Source: Trichuris trichiura (lineage: Eukaryota; Nematoda; Enoplea; Trichinellida; Trichuridae). Taken from it: 64,000 bases of DNA. Positions 12,067 to 23,100 of this stretch are shown here, piece after piece. The notes beneath the pieces are model-generated. The model did no database searches, was not told the DNA's origin, and saw only the letters and a list, made by a program, of their open reading frames with translations. A program made the position numbers and the translations under genes. The DNA lies in the NCBI GenBank assembly GCA_037903355.1, contig JBAJFE010000004.1:5254001-5318000 (forward strand). The letters run 5' to 3'. Every line of letters starts with the position of its first letter. Positions within the stretch are counted from its first letter, which is position 1.

Positions 12067-13068
12067 CTAATTCAAGTCCCAATTGATAGGATTCTTTCCA
12101 TACTCTTTAAGCGCCTCGTTAGCTTTGGAAAAACATTTACACCCAAAAAAACGGGATTGTGACAGTGGAGACGGGTGTGCAGCCTTGATAACTATATGCT
12201 TTTCGGCGCTCACCAACTTCTCTTTTTTCTGTGCAAAAGCTCCCCATAACATGAAAACAACTCCGTAACAATGATCATTCACCGTTTTGATAACACGATC
12301 GGTAAATGTCTGCCAGCCTATAGATGCGTGTGAATTCGGCTGATTTTTCCTAACAACATAAGCAGAATTACAGGTTAAATCCTATTTGTAAAAGCAGAAT
12401 CATACTCGACAGTTAAGGTTGCGTTAAGCAGAAGAACTCCTTCTTTAGCCCAACTGGTTAGACAACCATGGTTGGGAGTTTTGAAGCCGCTGATATCTGT
12501 TTCGAGCTCCTTAAAAATATTCTGCAACGATGGAGGCTTTGGTACGCCGGGCTGCACCGAGAAGCATAATCCATGAGCCTTAAACATGATTCATACGAAA
12601 GCTTGGTCCACCATACTGCTATCACTTGCCTGCCCCGGGTTATGATACGGATCTTGTCCAATTAAAACTACCTTGACTTGGTTCAGAGGAGTAAGATTCA
12701 ATGCAGCAAAAATATTTCGTCTTTCCGGAAACACCACCTTCCCTTGTTTCCATGCTGCTGCCAAAAAATTTTCAATTTCTTTGAAGTAGGGTTTAGAAAA
12801 TTCAGAACTAAGCCGACACCGCCAGCTATCTTCGTGTAGCAAAGGAGCTAACAAGGAATCTTCAGGTATGACGTACTTCGCTTCTTTGCTCTCAACAGTC
12901 ACGGCAACAAACATATCCAGTCTCTTCTGTTTGGATGGCACTTCAGTACCTGAATTTTGACGTCAGCTTGAAAAAGATACAAAAGCAAAACAAGAAAATA
13001 GCAACAGATTGTAAGCTGAAAAAGGAGCACTAACCCGTCTTGCACGTTCGCTTAACTTCTCGACTCAT
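12067..13068 (-). CDS. UNG: Uracil-DNA glycosylase (family 1, UNG type)
   Basis: Removes uracil from DNA as the first step of base-excision repair. Four exons join in frame: 13068-13035, 12949-12630, 12578-12406 and 12349-12067, giving 269 aa, close to nuclear UNG forms. Seen in the protein: the water-activating loop GQDPYH (Asp about residue 111), [13 protein letters not shown] (uracil-binding region), LLLNATLTV, and HPSPLS followed by [12 protein letters not shown] (DNA-minor-groove Leu loop). An N-terminal QKRLDMFV (about residues 20-27) resembles the PCNA-binding box of nuclear UNG. Introns are 85, 51 and 56 nt. The 51-nt intron starts GCAAGT and ends AG (a GC-AG intron), splitting the conserved PGQ|AHG motif. 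Reading the genomic DNA without splicing would wrongly suggest truncation. Confidence 0.93.
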
Positions 13069-15482
13069 GGTCACTCGGGCAACTTCTAAAACGCTTCAAC
13101 AATTAGAAATTATGCTCTCAAAAATGCAACTTCTCCAATAGCTTTATCATTAAATTATCAATAAATTAGATGCTTATATAGACGAAACCAAAAGCGTTCA
13201 CGAATCATGCAGATATGCGTTGCACCGGTTATACCATAAACAGAAAATCATACTTAAAATGAACAGAAGGCCGCGATTACGTCCAATTTTTGGTTGCCGG
13301 TCGAAAAGCAGCACTACAACAACAATCCAACAAGTTTCTACCCGCACCGCCTAAACTACCGAGCTAATGTATACTGTAGTTTACCCGTGTTCAAGTTCAA
13401 TAAAAACTTGTTCCGTTAAACTTGAACCCGCTCATGTTTTGTCCATCATCAGATCCGCTGTGTCTTTAGAACTCTCCATTCTGTCAACAGTTTGCTTAGT
13501 CTGCCTGTGAGAATAACAGGTCTTGAAAACCTTTTAAATAAAGATTACCAGATAAAACCAGGACTACTTCCAGCACATATGTGGCAACCACGTGGCACAA
13601 CGCATCCTACGAATAGCTTTTATTGCTTAACCCTGTGAATACATGCGCAAACCCTGATGGGTTCGTGCATAGCCCACAAAACTTTTGAGCTTGTGCCTAA
13701 CTTTAACGTCTCCCTAGTTAGACTAAGTTGCAAGAAAGAATATTGGCGTGCGTGAAAAGAAACAGCTGCATTATCAGTACTAGCGAATTGTAGATGCATT
13801 TTTTTGTTTGCGCGTGTGCGGTTTTTGTTGCTTCACTTCTTCTTCTCCTACGTTTCCGAATATTGGATGTCTTACAACGGGTTTTGGGATTTTCGTAATG
13901 AACTTCAACTATGGCTTCGTGCGGACCCTAATTCGTTATCGATGGTCCGCTGCTGACAATTCATAGCTTTCGCTTTGCTGTTGTCCTTTTTCTCTACTCC
14001 CATTCGATTCGTCTGTATTTTTGCTTCACCTCTCTTTGAGTATCTCCTTTTCTTTGTTGCCGTTACTTCGCATCCAGTCTTTAAACTAACCTGATTCAAC
14101 GCGCTAGAATGATCAGTTTTACTTAATCGCTTATAAGTTTTGTTTCCTTGCTCATTCGACCTTACCAGTCAATTGCCATTGATTCGCTCGTCTGGACATA
14201 GCGCTGCTTCCAGTGCAACCCTTTTGGTTAATCGCCATAATTTTGCTACAACTGACACCTTCCGCTGGCTTGCTGGTATGGAATTTTAACATTGTTCGTT
14301 CCTTTCCCCCTTCGTTTAACGCCTTTAAGTTCTTTAGTCGCTCTTTATCACAGTGTATCAGATCGTTCAGTTTCTTTGGTAAATCGATGATACTACTTTC
14401 ACTCTGCTTACTTTTCACCCTAGAATATCGTCTTCCAACGTTTTCAGAACTGGATAATCCAGCTGCTTATTTCTTCTCAGATTTTGTCACCGTTCTCATC
14501 ATCCGCCTGTTTTAATTCAAGTCTTTCCCTACTTGTCCAAGTGTAATTTTTTCTACTCTGTTTGCTTCTACTTGTGGCTTCTTTCCGCGACTTATTATCA
14601 TCCTACCTACTATTTCATCAGTTGGATCATTTTTTTAAAAATCTTAAAACGAGTCTGCTTTTCCTGCCCATAGGAAAACCGGTTTCATAAATAAAAACAA
14701 ATCCTATCGAACTGTTATGAAGCTGGCGATATTCAAGCGTAACGGAATACGAAAATACAACATACAAAGAACGTAGGTAACATATTCCACTTACTCTTAT
14801 TCGCAGATATTTAACAAAGGCTTGCTCAGGAACGGCCGGTTATGTACGAAAAGAAAAAAGAGAAATGTATAACAAAATGTAAACACCGTAGGCTATACTT
14901 AAGTCGTATGGATGAATATTAGGTTAAATGTAGCATTAAATCGATGCACTAGGTAAGAGATATGCGCATGAATCAATTTAGCAGCCGTATCGTCTTCTCC
15001 AGCCCCATAGAATGCAGGAAAACTTCCTAATTCTGGCTCAAATTTAATCTGAGCGATCTTTCAGGCGTCGAGGGTATCACTCAGCTCAGGGGACGGTCGC
15101 AACCCTGAGTTTGATTCTGTCGTAAATCTGTATTATGGAAAGGATGACTTAAACTAGTGATTCTTAAGATTAAGGGGGCCCTGAAAAATTTCAGGGGTGC
15201 TGGAAGGCTGAGGGGATGTCACCAGGTGATTTAACGCGCTGCTGAGAAAGAAGTAAGAAAAGTCTTTGGACGCTGGTCACTCAGTCCATGCTTTATGAGC
15301 AAAATGCACTCCACGTGATTGTTCATAAGTTGAGGAGAACTAACCTGAATGTATTGGCAATTACATTTGTAAACAAGGCACAGTTCTCGCTTTGCTGTTT
15401 TGTTGTTCTTTTTTCTAGTCAGCGCGAATAAACGTTTTTCTGTTCTTTGAACAATATTCGCGTTACAAAGCTATCTTGCTTC
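13069..15482. other. Possible Lys/Ser-rich coding exons, otherwise unassigned
   Basis: On the minus strand, 14450-14165 and 14100-13905 are open and Lys/Ser/Arg-rich, separated by about 60 nt with a GTAAGG donor-like site. I could not find phase-consistent joints, a start or a family, so no CDS is called. 15150-15230 has G-rich sequence loosely resembling a hAT end (TAGTGATTCTTAAG), with no identifiable partner. The rest shows nothing. Confidence 0.3.
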
Positions 15483-15490
15483 ATCTAGGT

Positions 15491-15927
15491 CAGTGTTTCT
15501 CAAGGCCAGGGTCCCCTTGTGAATGTTTCCGAGAATTCGGCTCCCAATTCTGATTAGTCGATTTCGAGCTCGCTTATTGGCTGGATGGGAGGACGGAGCG
15601 TAACCAGGATGTCATAATGTAGGTGCTGCACAAAGTTTTGTGGGGAAAGCGTTTCCTGGATAGTGTATCGAACACTTACTTTCTCACCTCCGAGCAGGCT
15701 GCCCCCGGTCCCCCTTCCAGCCAATCAAAATTGCGGGAAGCAACATCATGCAGTTTTCTCTTAGGCAGGGAGCCACAATATCTGACCTACAGGCCATACC
15801 TTCCTACGCACATCAACACGATCGCCCAGGTGGGGCATGTGCCCCCCTGCAGCTCAAAAGTCCCGAGGGCCTTCCTGGCGATTTGGGGCCTCCTGGAGGG
15901 GCACATGCTCCACCGTGAAAATCACTG
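15491..15927. mobile_element. Non-autonomous hAT-type element (437 bp)
   Basis: Starts CAGTGTTTCTCAAGG; the reverse complement of its end reads CAGTGATTTTCACGG. It is flanked by a perfect 8-bp duplication ATCTAGGT (15483-15490 and 15928-15935). It has no coding capacity and a different terminal sequence from the element at 8843, so it is a second family. Confidence 0.85.
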
Positions 15928-15935
15928 ATCTAGGT

Positions 15936-17139
15936 GATACCGAAACGTGGCTCGAACTTGTACATTTCTAAAACAAATGTATGTGCCCCGTTAAAAATTG
16001 TGAAATTTTTAAAAAACATAAAAGCCGAAACGTGACTGAAAAATCATATGAATAATTCTTCTGGAATGTGGCGCCAACTGCCTGCAGTCATATTGACCAA
16101 AGGTGTGGCCGGGATGATAATGTTCTGCTTGCCATTACCAATGCTCAGAGATAGGAATCCGCCAAGTGCGTCTCACGTGACATGGAAATTTCTCACGACC
16201 GTTTGATTTTGAGCTCCACTGGATACTTTCTATGTGATTCTAATATCTAATATACAGTGCTAACAATTAACAGGTAGACAATCAGTAATAGAACATATCA
16301 ATTTGTTTGAAGCAAGAAGGCGCGCTGATAAGAAAAATATAAACTGGTCATCACAAAGTCCATAACCTGTAAATTGTTCACGTTGAGATATGATTCAAGC
16401 GTTTCAGCTCAAAATGAAGTTTAAAATGAAATTTATAGTAAAGCCATAATGTTCTTCATTCACTTAATGACACCAATGCTTTCCTGCTCTCCAATTATCA
16501 TTAAGCTTGCAATAACACAACTGCTCTACCCGCTAAGGGTCACTAATTTGACTCGTTAACATTCCCACATGTGAAGACAATGAATAATTCATACTTGTTG
16601 GCAACATAATTTCCAAGTTACCCCGTTCACCCGCTTATGCTGCACTATTGCATAAGAACAGGTAAAAGCGTTCCAGCCTCGCACATTCTACGTTTTAAAT
16701 AATGATTGACTGCAAAAAGATCATTGCATTTTTTGAACATATCACTTTGAAGCAACAAAAATGATGATTCTGAATTATTAATACTAAAATTTTTGGAAAT
16801 AAGAACCAGCAAACAGTAATTATTCAAAAACCACGAAGGACAACGACATAGTCTGACTCAGCAATGATTATCGACTGAGAAATCATCGGGACAATATTGA
16901 ACATCAAACGAGGTGTCATTCAGTGCAGATGAACATTTTCACCTTACCCACTCAACTAGGCAGTTGACTGAACAAGATTGACGCTGGCAGTCACAGCCAA
17001 AAACTTGACCAAAGACTGAACGAACGCAAGCTAACATTGAGTTACACTGAGAGATCTGCCACTTAAATTCAAAAGAGATTCTGTTTGTCCATCCTTTCCA
17101 GCATCAAGACGACTGCTCCAGGAAACACTCCTCCGGCTA
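15936..17139. other. No gene seen; 3' flank of endophilin
   Basis: AT-rich sequence without supported exons or repeats. It must contain the 3' UTR of the minus-strand endophilin gene at its right end. Confidence 0.4.
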
Positions 17140-20100
17140 CTACTGCGACGGCAGTGGTACCAACACTTGGACATACGTTATTGGAAAGAATCCGGACTGG
17201 CCATTTGGGAGCGAGCCTTGGAACCAATTTTCGTCTAGCTGCGATATCAACCTTATGATTTGGCCCTCTTTGAAACCAAGTTCTCCGGAATTTTCAGGTT
17301 CGAAATCATAAAGGGCTTTGCAACAGGGCCCCTGTGCAGACGGAGCTAAAAATAGTAAATAACTTTTGGTTTAAGATACAGACTTTCCGTGGGAATCAAC
17401 ATTCAACACGAGGGATAGTATTGAACACAATAAACAAACGTCAAAGATATTACTCGTAAAGCAGCTAACGCCGAGAAATTGCAAGAAAAAGCTTCTCTCA
17501 TTCCTTTCGCTCTTGTACTGTAACAACACCAAGAGTTTCCACTTCTTTACGCAAGTTTGAAACTAAAGAAATAAACCAAGAACGGCGACTTTTAACAAAG
17601 TCAAAGGCACTGCACCAAGGACTTAACTTTTTTGAAAAGTTAAAGCGGTTATTCGTACTACACACTTTTTCATTAAAGGCAACTGTGAGCATCTAGCGGT
17701 GTGTCTTTTATCAATGTTACGCCAACAGCTGGATATCATTGCAATAGAGGCGAACTGGCTTTAGGCCAAACAAGTAAAGCACTGATTTTTTAACATCTTC
17801 GAATCTGGAGAGGTACTACACAGAAAAGTCAACACCGTTATGACTGGTAAGGGTGGTAATCAGGATTAACAACCGATGAGCACTCTGCGAGTGGTAACAC
17901 TTCACAGTTTAGGAATACTCTGTCTCCGGAACGGTTTGTTATCTCTCAACTGACGAGACAGTGTAGGAGAATAACCTTACTCTTGTTTAACGTAGCTTCA
18001 GCTGCGTCTTTCACGAAACTAGTGATAAATTTCTAAGCTGCGTGCAGCAGTGGTCTGCAGTGTTTGCAAAACCGGGTTGCCGCAGCTGAAATGACAAAAT
18101 GTTTTCTTGGTTCTACTGTATCAACGCAAAGGAGTACTTTTTGATGCGGAGGTTGGTCCTTGCTGTGGACATTGTCTTTTGTCATGGGTCTACACAACGC
18201 CTTTCCCTTCTGAGCTATCCTACAGGATCCACTTTTTCATCAACGGCTACAATGACTCGCAGAATAAGCTTTATTCCTCTGCCGAGTCTACAAAGAAAGG
18301 CAAACAGTGACGTCACTTATCATAAAACAGACAGGCGATTGGAGCAGGACAGATTTTCTGCACATCCAAGTTTTTCCCATCGCAGCTTAGACACCTCGCG
18401 TAAACTAAGTGCTTTTGCCAGTTGCCGCACTGGGACAGCTTAGCTTCCATTAATCAGTGCCTGCGAGCTTGTCCTCTCACTTTCCCAGTAATGCTCTGAT
18501 CTTAATCAATTACCGTTTTTTCTGAAGTGCCTGTATCTTTTCTCTGCCCATTAAGCAGTCGCAAAAAAATTCTTTTAGCCACTGGTACTGTCCTTCTTTT
18601 TTAACCAGGAAAAACATAGGCCTTACATGACAGAACGGCAGCGAACCAATGACCCGGAATGGATAAAAACGGATTACAGTTCTCAGGAATTCTTGCGCGT
18701 ACGTGGGCCAGACGTTGGGATGAATAATTAGGCCTTCACAACGATAAGAGAATCAGTTGCGCAATTCTCGACACTCATGGATCACACAAGCTACGCAGCG
18801 CGGACTTACCCTCACACCTAACAGAAAAACCGTTGCCACTTGCTTTCATAAAAATAAATCACCAATGGATCATGAAACAAAGAGTACAAAAAACATAAAC
18901 ATAAACTACGCCCAGTTTCCAGTTGAAAATTAGAAACAAGTCTTTAGATTATGACGGTGCAACAACAAATACTGCAACGTCAGTTCAAACAAGCTTTCCC
19001 GTAAAAAGATATCCTTACTGTGAGTGTTACTGCCATTGCTAACAGCTGCCCAAGGATCCTGAACTTGCGGAGCTTGCCACATCTCTTGGGCATTGCTAGC
19101 GTTCACCCTGGATACAGGAGCGGTTGCTGAGGCACCAAACTCGTCCACGGAAGAATTTGAACCTTGCAACACTAGCTTGCTACTATGTTCCTGGAAAAGT
19201 GGTCTTGGAATGTGAGCCTGGCGGGGTCGGCAACTTGCTTCCTGAACCCTATGAACAACTGTGCGTCTTCGCAACTGTTCGTGATATCTGTACTGATACT
19301 TACTGTTTTTTTAATTTTTCCGACAAATTCTCCAAAACCTGGCAAGTCTGACGGTGAAAGTCGACCTGAGCTTCAACGAATGCAAGCAGCTGAGATACCT
19401 GTTCCACCTAAGCATTTTTACTTAAAGTGAATACGAAGGTTTGTAATGCGCTCAAGTTTGCTCGGCACTGTTGGCGCTGCAAGGGCTGCTTACGTCGTTG
19501 TCAATGACGTTAAACATTGCTATTTCAGCAACTCTTTTCGATTCCTCCAACTTCTCCTCCGCTAGTCGCACTTCTTCGTCTTAAACAAATTAAGCGAAAT
19601 GCTTTCAAATGCATACCCTTAAGGCTTACCGTACAAATGCGCATCTGAAAAAAGCAAAAGTAGTCAAGACAACTTAGCTTCCTTCGATCCTATACCTTTA
19701 ACTTGTTTCCTCCTTTTGCAATCGTAATCAAGTCTTCGACCTTGCAACTTTTTTCTATGATGCTAAACAGGAGTTCATTAACAGACAATTGAAGGTGTCT
19801 TTATTACGGCTTCTCCCGTTCAGACTTAAAGTAAAAAAAGAGATTTTTTCTTTCTTTCCGGAGCTTTCAGGTCTTTCGCGACCCGTCTTCAGCGGTGAGA
19901 TAAAGTGTAGTGCGTGGGGTACAATTCAACTTTCAACGTTTCCGTGGTTTTAAAACGAGAGTTTAAAGATTTTAAAGGTTATTTCTTCTTTGTCTGTCAG
20001 CTGCCATTCCCTTACTCCTGTATTCACATAGGGAGATTCGTCCGTGTATTTGGGCGAGCTTCTAGTTTTTGTCTTTCCATTTTTAACCCTTTGTTCCAAC

Positions 20101-23100
20101 AATGTTAGTGATTAAAACTTTTTCTCCAATATATACATTGTTGGAACAAAGGGTTAAAAATGGAAAGACAAAAACTAGAAGCTCGCCCAAATACACGGAC
20201 GAATCTCCCTATGTGAATACAGGAGTAAGGGAATGGCAGCTGACAGACAAAGAAGAAATAACCTTTAAAATCTTTAAACTCTCGTTTTAAAACCACGGAA
20301 AACGTTGAAAGTTGAATTGTACCCCACGCACTACACTTTATCTCACCGCTGAAGACGGGTCGCGAAAGACCTGAAAGCTCAGGAAAGAAAGAAAAAATCT
20401 TTTTTTACTTTAAGTCTGAACGGGAGAAGCCGTAATAAAGATACCTTCAATATGAAAACGCACACTCCCGTACCAAAGCACCAGATTAACAGACAATGAA
20501 CATAAAGTGAGAAACTACTCACGTTCACTTCTTTCAAATCGGTCGCAAGTAGGTGGCCAAGAGGATCGAGAAAATTTTGCCTAACATGATCTTCTAAGGC
20601 ATACTTGATATCGGCCATTATCTTGAAAGCATCTCCAGCGTCGATCAGGGCACATCCTAAACAGAGACGATATGAATGCCTGTCACAGTGTCTAACCACT
20701 ATGCTGCTCCACCAAACTACCTAAGTAGGATTTTTCACCCAGCAAACGACCATACTTGAACATGCTATCGCCAAGAACGCCTTCAGGTTGCGGATAAGGC
20801 ATTGCTTTCGTTGTTCCATGCAACTTGGAAATCGTGCGAACAGTAGCCATCTTGGCACGTGTGGCTATAATCAATGCTTGTAAACTAGTCTCAACGAAAC
20901 CATTAATTTACCAGGATTAGGCTGTAGAAATTCCCTCGTCTTCGTAGTAAGGTCATCGATTAACTCCGTTGTTATATCAACTTTCTGCAATAAGACGTCT
21001 CTTAACCAACAAACGCCAGGCCTTGCAAGCAAGCTACACTCAATTCAGGGTTCGCCAACGCAGGTTCTAGTCGTAATAATGCTTCAAAATATAAGGAGCC
21101 CTTTTTTAGCAATAAGAACTGGAACAAGATTCTTTCTGCCTGCCGACTTTCTTTGCTACTTTTTCTAATTTGAAACCCTGAACAACTAATAATCGGAAAA
21201 TGGGTTGGTAGCAGGAGGCGTTTATCGCAATGACGATTGGATAAAAAATTTTTGCGGCTTTGCTACCCGTTCGTTAAAAAAACGTTTATTTCCAAACGTT
21301 TAACCCGCAGAGCTTTCGGGTCACACCGGGGCCCGTCATCAGCGCTAAGTGCGCCGCCCGTCGGGTCGGTCATTATGTTAGCAAGCCGCTCCGTCCGACC
21401 GACCTTGGCGAGGACCTTAGTATGTGTGTGCGGGCCCGGACAACAAAGAGGGCAACGAGTGGCCGAAAAGAAAGTAAAGACCTGGAAAGAAGAGAGTTTA
21501 AAACCCGTCTGTTTAAAACAGATTTAAAACACACAAACGATATACCCATCTGTTTAAAACAGACGGGTATGTCGTTTGTATGCTCGTTGTTTATCATTGT
21601 TACTGCTGCCGCCGTCGTGGAAGGTCGGTTGGGTGCTCGCCGCAAAGTCTGACTGACTAGGTGGAACCAAGGCCCGACTTTAGCCTGTTGCACTGCTAGA
21701 GCAAGGATGTGCCGCTACAACTTACGTTACAAGCGATGCACATCAGCTTGTCGTGACATTGCAGAACAGCGCCGCTACTCCAGTAGAAGTCGGTCGAACT
21801 CCCAGCGGTTGAAGAGACATTCTGCTTCGCTGGAAAGTATAAGAAGCAGTAGTTCAAGAAACAGAAGCAGCAGTAGAGCCCGTCGATGTCCACCTCGTAG
21901 CCCCGGAAAAGTGTAGTGCGACGGATTCAACCTCCGAGAAAATGCAAAGCTGTTCAGCCATCGTCGAGCATGCGTCATAAGAGCCCAAGCCTTGCTCGAA
22001 GACAACGTTCACGCCAGCAGCCTACGAAAAGGACTCGCCCTCGACGTGCTTCACCAACTGCTGGTCCCAGAGGGAAAGCAAGAGCGGTTCGCCGATGAAT
22101 CGACACGCAGCGACAATCCCGTTCAGGTTTAATCAAAATGAGCTGATTTTAAAACGTAGCTTTTTACTGGCAACGGTAATAAAAGAGAGAGAAGAAACGC
22201 AGCTTTACAACGAACTGGTTCTTTCTTCTTTTCATTGTCACAGCCGATAAAAAACTATTGCCTGCTATTGTTTAAACCTGAACAAGATTAGCGTTGTACA
22301 ACCACAATCACAACAAACTACATCGTATCTACTAGAACGGACCTTACAGGCCAGCTGATACCTCAGATGACTGCATTAAGGCAGGTAGGCAAGCGAAATG
22401 TGGTTCCAGGAATCGCTGCAGATAACACAACCGCCTGTAATCAAGTTTCACAGAAAAATGCCCAAGATTTGTATGAGGTACGAATAACCTACAGTGTACT
22501 TTAAAATCATTTCTGGATTAAACTTCTTGCATTACGTAACACAGTGTAAACACTGAAGAGAGAGTTGCTGCACTGCTTTCTTGAGGAACTATAACAAAGA
22601 ATGTAATTTCAACGAGTGAAACCATTACAAGCCCAACAGACCAGTACACGCTATGCAACTAACGAACGTTTCTTTCTTTCAGCGCTTACTGGCTGCTTCC
22701 GTTTAATAACCTGAACACTCACGACATAAACGCATTACATATGAAATACAAACGCACAACACACATAAAGAGCATAACTACGAATCTTTTTAAATGAATT
22801 TAGCGTCGCGGAAACCGCTTAACGCGCGGAAAATTTGAGCTGCCATTTTCCCATGCCAGGTCACGTTTTGCAGCTTATATCGGTGTACATAGATACAGGG
22901 GTTCTGTAATTTGAAAGTAGGGATTCTCATTAAATTCAGGGAAGCAACTCGCTAAAATGACAAGAAATTTTTATAGACAAAACTTTCAAGACACGCACAA
23001 CCATGCTGCCAGCGTCTACGCTAACATAAGCGCTGAAGCCGAAAAGTTCGCCGTTAAAAATTTCAGAACAGCTCAGTAAGTTTCACATAAAGGTGCAATG

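Larger units (their letters stand above)
19790..20484. mobile_element. Foldback Penelope-like element in an endophilin intron
   Basis: Two ~300-bp arms (about 19791-20105 and 20138-20448) are near-perfect reverse complements around a short centre. Each arm carries a hammerhead-like motif, and the arms begin and end with an ACGGCTTCTCCCGTT block shared with the other copies. A 36-nt one-sided tail (20449-20484, containing TCCCGTACC) follows the right arm. Flanking 13-bp duplication ATTAACAGACAAT at 19777-19789 and 20485-20497. Assignment to Penelope-like elements rests on the related copy at 54020, which encodes GIY-YIG. Confidence 0.8.

Noticed and set aside
19019..19274. Endophilin linker exon starting at 19274 (LRRRTVVH...)
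   Set aside because: That start breaks phase with the preceding exon. Using the CATAG acceptor (start at 19248) gives a 55-nt intron, correct phase and better agreement with endophilins.
19914..20296. Identical 63-64-codon ORFs on opposite strands
   Set aside because: They are the same sequence read from the two arms of the inverted repeat, not a duplicated gene.
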